A stretch of DNA of 7,669 nt, taken from NCBI GenBank assembly GCA_035270925.1, contig DATESG010000074.1, positions 1 through 7,669 of the forward strand, written 5' to 3'. The stretch comes from DATESG01 sp035270925. GTDB taxonomy: Bacteria; Bacillota_I; Bacilli_A; RFN20; CAG-826. The notes under the pieces are model-generated. The model was not told the origin of the DNA and did not search any database. It saw nothing but the letters and a program-made list of their open reading frames with translations. Position numbers and translations under genes: made by a program. The first letter of the stretch is position 1, and the number at the start of each line of letters is the position of its first letter. Of the stretch, positions 1-6,139 are shown one piece after another.

Positions 1-80
1 CGTTCCGCACTTTTAGTGCCAACACTTGGTAAGCGTTTTAAATAATCAATTAAGAGTTCAAGTGAAGCTAGTTTTTCCAT
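1..80 (-). CDS. recR: Recombination mediator RecR, N-terminal fragment (cut by window edge)
   Basis: Only the first 26 codons are present; the gene continues beyond position 1. The peptide begins MEKLASLELLIDYLKRLPSV and continues GTKSAE, which matches the RecR N-terminus: a short helix, then the helix-hairpin-helix 'LPGIGxKTAxR'-type DNA-binding motif. RecR works with RecO/RecF to load RecA on gapped single-stranded DNA; this is family knowledge, and the zinc finger and Toprim domain lie outside the window. The start ATG shares one base with the ybaB stop (TAATG), and an AAAGGA Shine-Dalgarno (complement of 89-94) lies about 8 nt upstream. The dnaX-ybaB-recR order, conserved in many bacteria, supports the call. 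Confidence 0.88.
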   Translation of the reverse strand, partial: MEKLASLELLIDYLKRLPSVGTKSAE

Positions 81-382
81 TAGAACAGTCCTTTAGAACT
101 ACCAGTGACATCGTTGTTGATTTTCTCTTCTTGGGTGGCAATCGTTTCAAGTAATTCATTGATGGCAAGAATTAACATTGTTTCAACCATTTCCTTATTT
201 TCTTTATCAAAGAGATCATCTTCAATACTGACTTCAACTAATTCACGGCTACCAAGCATTGCAACTTTAATACCGCCACCTTTGGTGACACTAAATTCTT
301 GTTCTGCGAGTTTATCCATTTCTTTTTGTAATTGAACTTTCATCTTGTTGGCTTGTTTTAATAGGGCTTGCATGTTTTGCAT
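80..382 (-). CDS. ybaB: YbaB/EbfC family nucleoid-associated protein
   Basis: A 100-residue protein, the usual size for YbaB/EbfC. This family forms homodimers that bind DNA and influence nucleoid structure and repair-gene expression. The N-terminal third (about residues 1-30) is a Lys/Gln/Met-rich amphipathic helix beginning MQNMQALLKQANKMKVQLQK. It is followed by a beta region (about 30-55) with the characteristic GGGIKVAMLGSRELVEVSI pattern, then a C-terminal helix (about 60-90). The start is supported by an AAGGAG Shine-Dalgarno (complement of 392-397) about 9 nt upstream, inside the last codons of dnaX. The gap to the dnaX stop is 1 nt and the stop overlaps the recR ATG by one base, so the three genes are almost certainly one transcript with translational coupling. 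The exact DNA role is inferred from family and context. Confidence 0.93.
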   Translation of the reverse strand: MQNMQALLKQANKMKVQLQKEMDKLAEQEFSVTKGGGIKVAMLGSRELVEVSIEDDLFDKENKEMVETMLILAINELLETIATQEEKINNDVTGSSKGLF

Positions 383-383
383 A

Positions 384-2171
384 TTATAATACTCCTTCTA
401 AATCTTTCGTGATGTTTTTGTCTTTTGGTAAACGGTTTAACTGATAAAGGTTGCCCATCTTTTTATGAAACTTTTCTTGATGCTTGCGGTTGATTGCATA
501 AATTGCAACGCGTTTGCCGGTAAGCTTTTCCACCAGGTCAGCAAGACCCTTTTGATTTTCTTTCAGATTAATGAGGTCGGCTTTTTCCTGGAAGTCATAG
601 ATTAGGACAAGTAGTTCATCCATATATATATAAGGAACGCCTTCACTAAGCAAAGAAGCATAATCACTGATTGAAAAATCGAAGATCAATGTTGCAAGTG
701 TTGGCCATATGTCTTTTGTCAGCCGTTGTCTTTCGTCTTTATCGCCGAGCGCTGCGGCTTTAATTAACGTTTCTTCACCAAGAGTAAAATTTGTTCCTTG
801 ATGGAAGAATTCAACCTTAGGGGTCAGACTAGCTTGGTCGAGTTCGTGTTTTTCTTTAGCCTTTAAAACACTTTGGAGTTTTTTGCTATTATCAACAAGC
901 GGGTTTTCGGTTTGTGGTTCCGCTTCAGCTTGATCAATCAGGAACGGTGGTAACTCCTCAACTGCCTCTTCCTCTAATGGGGCTGCTTTTAAGATTGGCG
1001 CCTTGACCGGCGAAGTCGCAGATTTCACGCCAACTGGGGGTCTCGTCCACACTGGCGCGACTTTGGGTTTAACTTCAAGATTGCTGCCATCTTCATCATT
1101 AATCGTGGCGATTTGTAGAAGTGAGAGTTCAAAGAGACTTCGAATATCACTCGTAAACTTATATTCAGTTTGAGTTTTAACAAGAATATCAATCGAGCGA
1201 TTAATCAGTCTAATTGTGTAGACTTCACTAAGTTCTTTGACCTCATCTTCATTAAGCAGAAGTAGTAACTTTTTATCACTAGTTTTAATGTAGACAAGTA
1301 AATCTTTGAGGGTTAACAATAAATCAGTCGTTAAGCGCTTAATATCGACGCCGTTATTAATGAAGTCGGTTGTTTTATCTAAAATCCCTTTAATATCATT
1401 GGTTGCGAGAGCTTTTAAGAGTTTGGTTTTCTCTTCCGTATTCGTAAGTGCGAATATTTCCAGGACATCACGTTCTTTTAGAGAGTTATTACTATAGGCC
1501 AGCACTTGCTCAAGCATTGAAAGCGCATCTCTGACGCCTCCATCCGCGAGTTTGATTAAGATATCTAAAGCTTGATCTTCATAGACAACTTTTTCGTTTT
1601 TGAAGATTTCAATTAAACGTTCTTTAATGTCCTTATCGGCAACTTTAGCAAAGTTATAACGTTGGCAGCGACTTAAGATGGTTGGAATAACTTTATGTGG
1701 TTCCGTTGTTGCCAGAATAAAGATTACATTTGGTGGTGGTTCCTCAAGTGTTTTAAGCAGGGCATTAAAAGCACTAGAAGTCATCATATGCACTTCATCA
1801 ATAATATAAATCTTATATTGGCCTTTAATTGGCGAATAGTTAATTTTTTCAATTAAATCACGAACATCATCAACGCCGTTATTACTGGCGGCGTCAATTT
1901 CAATCACATCAGGATGAGATCCATTATTAATTTCGATACAGTTTTGACATTTATTACATTGGTGACCAATGCCTTCTTCACAGTTTAAAGCCTTAGCAAA
2001 TAGCTTTGCCATGGTCGTTTTACCAGTCCCGCGGGGACCAGCAAAAAGATACGCATGGGCAATGCGTTTAGTCTTTAGGGCGTTAGTTAGCGTTGTCACA
2101 ATCGCTTTTTGGCCCGCGACTTCTTTGAATGTTAAAGGACGATAAGTCCGATATAGTGCTTTATAACTCAT
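384..2171 (-). CDS. dnaX: DNA polymerase III subunit tau (DnaX clamp loader ATPase)
   Basis: 595 residues. DnaX is the ATPase motor of the clamp loader, which opens and loads the beta sliding clamp and tethers polymerase to helicase. The AAA+ domain (about 1-175) shows Walker A GPRGTGKT (45-52), a zinc-binding module with C64, C72, C75 and C78, Walker B IIDEVHMM (123-130) and the SRC motif with its arginine finger (167-169). A sensor-2-like GGVRDALS sits at 211-218, followed by helical lid and collar domains to about 360. Residues 365-450 form a low-complexity Pro/Ala/Glu linker, and about 455-595 is a divergent tau-specific C-terminal domain. The start MSYKALYRTYRP is the family N-terminus. 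An AGG lies about 8 nt upstream, preceded by a good -10 box. The gene heads the dnaX-ybaB-recR operon and is divergent from hipBA. Whether a short gamma form is also made is unclear; see the A6 run at codons 430-431. Confidence 0.97.
   Translation of the reverse strand: MSYKALYRTYRPLTFKEVAGQKAIVTTLTNALKTKRIAHAYLFAGPRGTGKTTMAKLFAKALNCEEGIGHQCNKCQNCIEINNGSHPDVIEIDAASNNGVDDVRDLIEKINYSPIKGQYKIYIIDEVHMMTSSAFNALLKTLEEPPPNVIFILATTEPHKVIPTILSRCQRYNFAKVADKDIKERLIEIFKNEKVVYEDQALDILIKLADGGVRDALSMLEQVLAYSNNSLKERDVLEIFALTNTEEKTKLLKALATNDIKGILDKTTDFINNGVDIKRLTTDLLLTLKDLLVYIKTSDKKLLLLLNEDEVKELSEVYTIRLINRSIDILVKTQTEYKFTSDIRSLFELSLLQIATINDEDGSNLEVKPKVAPVWTRPPVGVKSATSPVKAPILKAAPLEEEAVEELPPFLIDQAEAEPQTENPLVDNSKKLQSVLKAKEKHELDQASLTPKVEFFHQGTNFTLGEETLIKAAALGDKDERQRLTKDIWPTLATLIFDFSISDYASLLSEGVPYIYMDELLVLIYDFQEKADLINLKENQKGLADLVEKLTGKRVAIYAINRKHQEKFHKKMGNLYQLNRLPKDKNITKDLEGVL
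846..884 (-). promoter_or_regulatory. Possible -1 frameshift element in dnaX (A6 run plus hairpin)
   Basis: On the coding strand the sequence reads AGC AAA AAA CTC, with six A's forming codons 430-431 (884-879). After a 7-nt spacer comes a perfect 7-bp stem, GTGTTTT (871-865) pairing with AAAACAC (852-846) around a 12-nt loop. A -1 slip on the second AAA would add seven codons and stop at TAA (858-856), giving a protein of about 438 residues, close to the E. coli gamma form (431). Against it: the heptamer is C AAA AAA rather than the efficient A AAA AAG, the hairpin is AU-rich, and no upstream Shine-Dalgarno-like enhancer is evident. Confidence 0.25.
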
Positions 2172-2188
2172 ATGTTTTACCTGTGGTT

Positions 2189-2217
2189 ATTATACAATAA
2201 TAAGAGCTCTTTTAGAA
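2189..2217 (-). promoter_or_regulatory. Candidate promoter of the dnaX operon
   Basis: On the minus strand a perfect -10 hexamer TATAAT (complement of 2189-2194) lies 18 nt upstream of the dnaX ATG. The -35 position at a 17-nt spacing reads TTCTAA (complement of 2212-2217), a poor match. Transcription would start near 2182, giving a leader of only about 11 nt that still holds the AGG before the start codon. The -10 box is good, but the short leader and weak -35 leave doubt. Confidence 0.4.
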
Positions 2218-2398
2218 ACTAAAAAACGGAGTTAGGGCTTTTAGCGCCAATTACTTTTTAAAAGTTAAGACTAAACTCATGATAGGTTCGATATATCTAA
2301 AGGCTAGTGCCCTAAAGTCGATAAATATCTTAATTAAGCTCATTTCCACTATTTTTAAGAACAATTTAGATATAATGGAAACACATAGAAAATAACGT

Positions 2399-2410
2399 GC
2401 AATATAGTGC
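2399..2410. promoter_or_regulatory. Probable HipB operator O1 (upstream of the -35 box)
   Basis: GCAATATAGTGC, a 12-bp palindrome with one deviation from the perfect copy at 2440-2451. It ends exactly where the -35 hexamer begins. Extending outward, 2394-2413 matches the reverse complement of 2437-2456 at 17 of 20 positions, so the two sites form one large inverted pair. Assignment to HipB is inferred from position: HipB-type antitoxins autorepress by binding palindromes around their own promoter. Confidence 0.65.
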
Positions 2411-2439
2411 TTGTTATTACTCAATAACCCATTTATAAA
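2411..2439 (+). promoter_or_regulatory. hipBA promoter
   Basis: The -35 is TTGTTA (2411-2416) and the -10 is TATAAA (2434-2439), with an ideal 17-nt spacer. Predicted transcription start is near 2446, inside operator O2, giving a leader of roughly 46 nt before the hipB ATG. The hexamers abut O1 on the left and O2 on the right with no intervening bases. The spacer itself holds another dyad, GTTATT-actc-AATAAC (2413-2428). Confidence 0.65.
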
Positions 2440-2451
2440 GCAATATATTGC
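2440..2451. promoter_or_regulatory. Probable HipB operator O2 (downstream of the -10 box)
   Basis: GCAATATATTGC is a perfect 12-bp palindrome starting directly after the -10 hexamer and covering the predicted transcription start. Its centre is 41 bp from that of O1, close to four helical turns, so two dimers would bind the same DNA face. This geometry is suited to cooperative or bridging repression. Confidence 0.68.
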
Positions 2452-2479
2452 ACATTAACTTAAATGATATATAATGAAA

Positions 2480-2484
2480 GAGGG
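2480..2484 (+). promoter_or_regulatory. hipB ribosome binding site that fixes the start codon
   Basis: GAGGG lies 7 nt upstream of the ATG at 2492. The earlier in-frame ATG at 2474 has only AT-rich sequence in front of it and would place this purine stretch inside the coding region, so 2492 is the preferred start. Confidence 0.7.
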
Positions 2485-2491
2485 AAATAAA

Positions 2492-2827
2492 ATGAAACTA
2501 TACAGTGCGGAGTCAAATAAAGCAATTCTTAAAGATATTGGAACTCGTCTAAAGGAACGCCGTATTTCTCTTTCTATTACGCAAAAGGAACTTTCAGAGT
2601 TAAGTGGTGTCTCTTTAAGAACGATTGCTAATATTGAAAACGGTAAGAACGCCTCATTTGATAACATTATTTCAATTTTAAAAAAATTAAAGATGATTGA
2701 AAATATAAGCCTGCTATTTCCTGAAACTAAAATTGATCCGATTGCATTGCTCACCTCTAAAAAGAAAAGACAAAGGGCAACAAAACCTAAAGACAATTCA
2801 GATTGGAAATGGGGGGATGAGAAATGA
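2492..2827 (+). CDS. hipB: HipB-like antitoxin, XRE-family helix-turn-helix repressor
   Basis: 111 residues from the ATG at 2492. An in-frame ATG six codons earlier (2474) lacks a Shine-Dalgarno. Residues about 13-70 form an XRE/Cro-C1 helix-turn-helix domain. The QKELSELSGV stretch (31-40) supplies the scaffold helix and SLRTIANIENGK (41-52) the recognition helix and the conserved I-E-N-G turn. The tail (about 85-111) is first strongly basic (KKKRQRATKPK) and then ends in a short Trp/acidic peptide, DWKWGDEK, which could contact HipA or act as a degradation tag; this is inference. HipB-type antitoxins neutralise HipA and repress their own operon, and the paired palindromes upstream fit that. 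The stop overlaps the hipA start by 4 nt (ATGA), indicating translational coupling. Confidence 0.9.
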   Translation: MKLYSAESNKAILKDIGTRLKERRISLSITQKELSELSGVSLRTIANIENGKNASFDNIISILKKLKMIENISLLFPETKIDPIALLTSKKKRQRATKPKDNSDWKWGDEK

Positions 2828-4134
2828 CCACAGCAGAGGTTAAGTTATGGGGGACAAGGATTGGAGCGGTGAGCATTGAAGATGATTCAACTTATTGTGT
2901 TTTTCGTTATGATCCAGAATTTGCTAAAAGTGGAAAACAACTCTCGCCGCTAATGATGCCTTTATCCGAAGATAATTACACATTCACAAATTTGCCCCTC
3001 ACTAGTTTTAATGGATTACCTGGTTTACTAGCGGATTCTTTACCAGATAAGTTTGGTAATACGGTGATTGATGCCTGGCTTGACTCGCTTGGAAGGAGTC
3101 GAGACTCTTTTAACGCAGTCGAACGTCTATGTTATATCGGCACACGGGGAATGGGGGCGCTTGAATTTTTTTCTAATATGAGAGAAAACATGTCCAAAGA
3201 TGAAAAGATTAAACTTGAACAATTAATTCAAATAAGTAACGATGTCCTCCTTGATCGTATGTCAGTTTCTGCGAAGGGAACTGAGGCCTTAAAGCAACTG
3301 ATAAATGTTGGCACTTCCGCCGGCGGAGCGCGGCCTAAAGCCATTTTGGCGTATAACGATAAGACAAAAGAGTTTCGGACTGGGCAGGTAGATGTAGGAC
3401 AAGGTTTTTCCTACTGGATTGTTAAATTCGATGGTGTTTCTAACAAGGTTACTCAACATGAAGATAATTTGACAATGTTTACGAGGATTGAATATGCCTA
3501 TTACCTAATGGCCATCGCAGCGGGAATAAAGATGAGTGAATCAAGACTCTATCATGAAGGCGACTTATTTCACTTTATGACAAAAAGATTTGATCGCGTC
3601 GAAGTTGATGGAAAAGTTGAAAAACTCCATATGCAAACACTAGCAGCCTTGATTCATCGCGATTATAACGATGCAGGCACTGTTAGTTATGAATATGTTG
3701 TCCAAGTGATGAACTTGCTCCAACTACCCGCCAGCGAAATAAGGCAGTTCTTTAAACGTATGGTCTTTAATGTAATGGCCCGTAACCAAGACGATCACAT
3801 TAAAAATATTGCATTTTTGATGGGTCGAGATGGAAAATGGAATCTTTCACCCGCCTATGATATGACTTATGCTCATAATCCCACCGGGAAGTGGACCGCC
3901 GCACATCAGATGCTAATTAACGGGAAAAAGAGCAACATAACCTTAGAAGACATTATGCACTCAGCGAGTGTGATGAACATCAAATTAAAAGATGCAAAAA
4001 AAATTATTGCAGAAGTTACAGCTGCAATTTTACAATGGGATCAATTCGCTAAAACCGCAAAATTAGATGAGCAGACAACAGTTTTAATCCAAAAGGACTT
4101 TATTTTATTACCAACCAATAATTTGGAAAAGTAA
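2824..4134 (+). CDS. hipA: HipA-family serine/threonine kinase toxin
   Basis: 436 residues, full length for a single-chain HipA. In E. coli, HipA phosphorylates glutamyl-tRNA synthetase, blocking charging and producing dormancy; the target here is unknown. The N-terminal subdomain (about 1-115) shows the family pattern with WGTRIGAV (9-16), LSPLMMPL (40-47), GLPGLLADSLPDKFGN (64-79) and ERLCYIGTRGMGALEF (100-115). The kinase fold follows. GTSAGGARPKA (163-173) corresponds to the loop carrying the autophosphorylated serine of E. coli HipA (S150), so S165 is the likely equivalent. The catalytic motif NQDDHIKN (321-328) gives D323 and N328, and the metal-binding motif SPAYD gives D346. No frameshift or lost key residue is visible, so the kinase looks active. 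The start ATG overlaps the hipB stop, with a GGGGGG run 7 nt upstream. No clear terminator follows before prfA, 90 nt downstream. Confidence 0.93.
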   Translation: MTTAEVKLWGTRIGAVSIEDDSTYCVFRYDPEFAKSGKQLSPLMMPLSEDNYTFTNLPLTSFNGLPGLLADSLPDKFGNTVIDAWLDSLGRSRDSFNAVERLCYIGTRGMGALEFFSNMRENMSKDEKIKLEQLIQISNDVLLDRMSVSAKGTEALKQLINVGTSAGGARPKAILAYNDKTKEFRTGQVDVGQGFSYWIVKFDGVSNKVTQHEDNLTMFTRIEYAYYLMAIAAGIKMSESRLYHEGDLFHFMTKRFDRVEVDGKVEKLHMQTLAALIHRDYNDAGTVSYEYVVQVMNLLQLPASEIRQFFKRMVFNVMARNQDDHIKNIAFLMGRDGKWNLSPAYDMTYAHNPTGKWTAAHQMLINGKKSNITLEDIMHSASVMNIKLKDAKKIIAEVTAAILQWDQFAKTAKLDEQTTVLIQKDFILLPTNNLEK

Positions 4135-4188
4135 AAAAACAATGAAAATTAGCACTGAATGTTTAATCTTTTTAATTAACTTTAAGTA

Positions 4189-4197
4189 TGATAAAAT
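4189..4197 (+). promoter_or_regulatory. Candidate extended -10 promoter of the prfA operon
   Basis: TGATAAAAT fits an extended -10 (TGnTAtAAT with one mismatch), which can function without a good -35; none is seen in the T-rich stretch upstream. Transcription would start near 4204, about 20 nt before the prfA ATG. AAGGA (4210-4214) provides the Shine-Dalgarno 10 nt from the start. It would give prfA its own promoter, independent of hipBA. Confidence 0.45.
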
Positions 4198-4224
4198 AAC
4201 AACGCTAAAAAGGATAAAAAATAT

Positions 4225-5301
4225 ATGGATGAAAGTATTAGAAAAAGTTTAGAAGGCGCCAAGAAACGTTTAGGAGATATCGATTTAGAATTACTTAAAG
4301 ATGACATCACGAGTGATCTTAATTATTTCAAAGCAATCTCCAAAGAGCGTTCAACATTAGAACCAATTGTTGAGAAATTCAACGAATTTTTAGCATGTGA
4401 AAGTAATCGTAAAGATGCTTATATTATGACTAATGATGTTGACCCTGATATGAGTGAACTTGGGAAAATGGAATATAAACAATTAGGCGAAAGAATGCTC
4501 GAACTTGAAGAAGAAATCAAGGTCGCGCTAATTCCGGCTGATCCTAATGATGATAAAAATATAGTCGTGGAAATTCGCGGCGCCGTTGGTGGCGATGAAG
4601 CCAACCTCTTTGCCGGTGACCTCTTTAGAATGTATACCCGCTACGCAGATGAGATGGGTTGGAAGATTCAAATGATTGATGAATCAAGTAGTGAGTCGGG
4701 TGGATTCTCGCTTGTTTCATTCCTGATTAAAGGAAAAAGTGTTTACGCCAAACTTAAATTTGAAAGTGGCGCCCACCGCGTTCAACGTGTTCCACGTACC
4801 GAATCTAGTGGCCGTATTCATACCTCAACCGCAACGGTCTTGGTGATGCCAGAAGTTGATGCAATTGAAGTTGAAATTAGAAGTGAAGATTTAGAAGTTG
4901 ATACCTACCGCTCCCAAGGCGCTGGTGGTCAAAACGTTAATAAGACTGAATCGGCAGTGAGAATCACCCACGTTCCAACCGGAATTGTAGTTTCTTGCCA
5001 AGTTGAAAAGAGTCAAATGCAAAACCGTGATATCGCTATGCATATGCTAAGAGCGAAGATTTACGCTTTTAAAGTTGCCGAACAAGAAGCGAAAGTTTCT
5101 GCCGACCGTAAACTTAAAGTTGGAACCGGCGAACGTAGTGAAAAAATTCGGACCTATAACTATCCGCAAAATCGGGTGACCGATCACCGGATTGGTTTTT
5201 CCCTGCAAAAATTAGATAGAATCATGGAAGGTAACCTCGAAGAGCTTGTTGCCGCTTTAATTGCTTATGACCAACATCAAAAAATGCAAGGTCTGCTCTA
5301 G
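4225..5301 (+). CDS. prfA: Peptide chain release factor 1 (RF1)
   Basis: 358 residues, normal RF1 length. RF1 reads UAA and UAG in the ribosomal A site and triggers peptide release. The codon-recognition tripeptide is PRT (190-192, in HRVQRVPRTESSGRIHTS), fitting the RF1 P-x-T rule rather than the RF2 S-P-F. The catalytic GGQ is at 234-236 in YRSQGAGGQNVNKTES. Q236 is the expected methylation target of PrmC, encoded next. The N-terminal helical domain (about 1-105) and the VVEIRGAVGGDEANLF stretch (114-129) are intact. The RF1 call over RF2 is also supported by the prfA-prmC pairing. The gene ends in TAG at 5299-5301, while the prmC reading frame is already open upstream of this point. Confidence 0.97.
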   Translation: MDESIRKSLEGAKKRLGDIDLELLKDDITSDLNYFKAISKERSTLEPIVEKFNEFLACESNRKDAYIMTNDVDPDMSELGKMEYKQLGERMLELEEEIKVALIPADPNDDKNIVVEIRGAVGGDEANLFAGDLFRMYTRYADEMGWKIQMIDESSSESGGFSLVSFLIKGKSVYAKLKFESGAHRVQRVPRTESSGRIHTSTATVLVMPEVDAIEVEIRSEDLEVDTYRSQGAGGQNVNKTESAVRITHVPTGIVVSCQVEKSQMQNRDIAMHMLRAKIYAFKVAEQEAKVSADRKLKVGTGERSEKIRTYNYPQNRVTDHRIGFSLQKLDRIMEGNLEELVAALIAYDQHQKMQGLL

Positions 5302-6139
5302 TCTTATAAGTATTAGAGAAGCTTACCACAGTGCGTTAGCGCGTTTCCCTTTTTTAAGTGAAACCGATGTCAAAATAATCATCACCCATTTTAACCAAAT
5401 CGCTTTTAATGAACTAGCCCTTCATTATGAGGATGCGGCGAAAAATATTGATGATTTTTTTAATGTTTGTGAGCGTGTTAATGATGGTTATCCACTTCAA
5501 TACGCCCTTCACGAGTCTGAGTTTTTAGGTGAAAGATTTTATGTTGATGAACGCGTATTAATTCCCCGTAGTGAAACCGAAGAATTAGTCATTTATATGA
5601 GCAAACTTATTAGTGATGAAAACATTGCTAATCCAATAATTGCAGATGTTTGTACAGGCTCGGGAGTGATTGGTCTCAGTTTAAAACGGCTACTAGTGAA
5701 TAGTAAGGTTTATCTCAGTGATATATCTAGTGATGCGCTAGCAGTCGCAAAGATTAATAGGGAAAAGCTCAACTTAGACGTCGAAATTCTTGGGGGTGCA
5801 AGTTTAGCGCCACTGATCAATAATAATATTAAACTTGATTATCTCGTTGCTAATCCGCCCTATGTAAATAGTGATGATGAAGTTGGGACTAGTGTCCGCC
5901 AATATGAACCACATCTTGCGCTATTTTCTGATGATAAAATCGTTTATAAAGAAATATTGATGAATGTTGATAAAATCATGCGGACAAATACGATTGTGAT
6001 GATGCTGGAGATTAATGAACTAGACGGGTTAATGATGCTAGACTTAGCGTCTGCCATTCTTGGTCGGGAGATTGATGCTAAAATAATAAAGGATATACAC
6101 GGTAAGGACCGCTTTATCATTGTGAGGTACAGTAAGTGA
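5261..6139 (+). CDS. prmC: Release factor glutamine N5-methyltransferase PrmC (start uncertain)
   Basis: 292 residues from the ATG at 5261. PrmC uses S-adenosylmethionine to methylate the GGQ glutamine of RF1 and RF2. Residues about 17-85 form the N-terminal helical substrate-recognition domain. VLIPRSETEELV (99-110) is a family signature, ADVCTGSGVIGLSL (128-141) is the SAM-binding motif I, and the catalytic NPPYV is at 198-202. The start is odd. The frame has no ATG, GTG or TTG after the prfA stop for well over 100 codons, so translation must begin at ATG 5261 or 5267 inside prfA (35-41 nt overlap) or at a rare ATA (5306) or ATT (5312). Homology becomes plausible only near residue 15-18. 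Neither ATG has a visible Shine-Dalgarno; coupling to prfA termination may supply ribosomes. The stop overlaps the next gene (GTGA). Confidence 0.93.
   Translation: MLMTNIKKCKVCSSLISIREAYHSALARFPFLSETDVKIIITHFNQIAFNELALHYEDAAKNIDDFFNVCERVNDGYPLQYALHESEFLGERFYVDERVLIPRSETEELVIYMSKLISDENIANPIIADVCTGSGVIGLSLKRLLVNSKVYLSDISSDALAVAKINREKLNLDVEILGGASLAPLINNNIKLDYLVANPPYVNSDDEVGTSVRQYEPHLALFSDDKIVYKEILMNVDKIMRTNTIVMMLEINELDGLMMLDLASAILGREIDAKIIKDIHGKDRFIIVRYSK

Larger units (their letters stand above)
2172..2491. other. Divergent intergenic control region between dnaX and hipB
   Basis: About 320 bp with no convincing gene on either strand. The left end carries the dnaX leader and -10 box. The right end (2397-2453) carries the hipBA promoter and paired operators. 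The middle (about 2220-2390) is AT-rich and contains only short palindromes such as AAGAGCTCTT (2202-2211), ACTTTTTAAAAGT (2253-2265) and CTTAATTAAG (2329-2338), all of which could be chance. An isolated TATAAT (2371-2376) on the plus strand lacks a good -35. I looked for an SRP RNA, which precedes dnaX in Bacillus, and saw no domain IV signature. Confidence 0.75.

Noticed and set aside
2202..2211. Palindrome AAGAGCTCTT beside the dnaX -10 box
   Set aside because: A single 10-bp palindrome without a second copy is expected by chance in a region of this size.
2371..2376. Second plus-strand -10 box (TATAAT) upstream of hipBA
   Set aside because: The -35 position reads ACTATT or similar at 16-18 nt spacing, and the promoter at 2411-2439 is better placed relative to the operators.
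2172..2396. SRP RNA (scr) gene upstream of dnaX, as in Bacillus
   Set aside because: Neither strand shows the conserved domain IV loop (GGAAG/GCAGC-type) or a long GC-rich hairpin; only short AT-rich palindromes are present.
2448..2475. Alternative hipB promoter TTGCAC-16-TATAAT
   Set aside because: The -35 matches only half the consensus and the predicted start near 2482 would cut into the Shine-Dalgarno. A perfect -10 here overlapping the upstream ATG is probably AT-rich chance.
2455..2796. Long open frame antisense to hipB encoding a hydrophobic 113-residue peptide
   Set aside because: It is the reverse complement of a well-supported HTH gene, has no convincing ribosome binding site, and its hydrophobic composition is what AT-rich antisense frames usually give.
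2330..4179. TTAATTAA at both 2330-2337 and 4172-4179, as possible target-site duplication around hipBA
   Set aside because: It is an eight-base AT-only palindrome in AT-rich DNA, with no flanking inverted repeats, integrase or transposase; chance is the simpler explanation.
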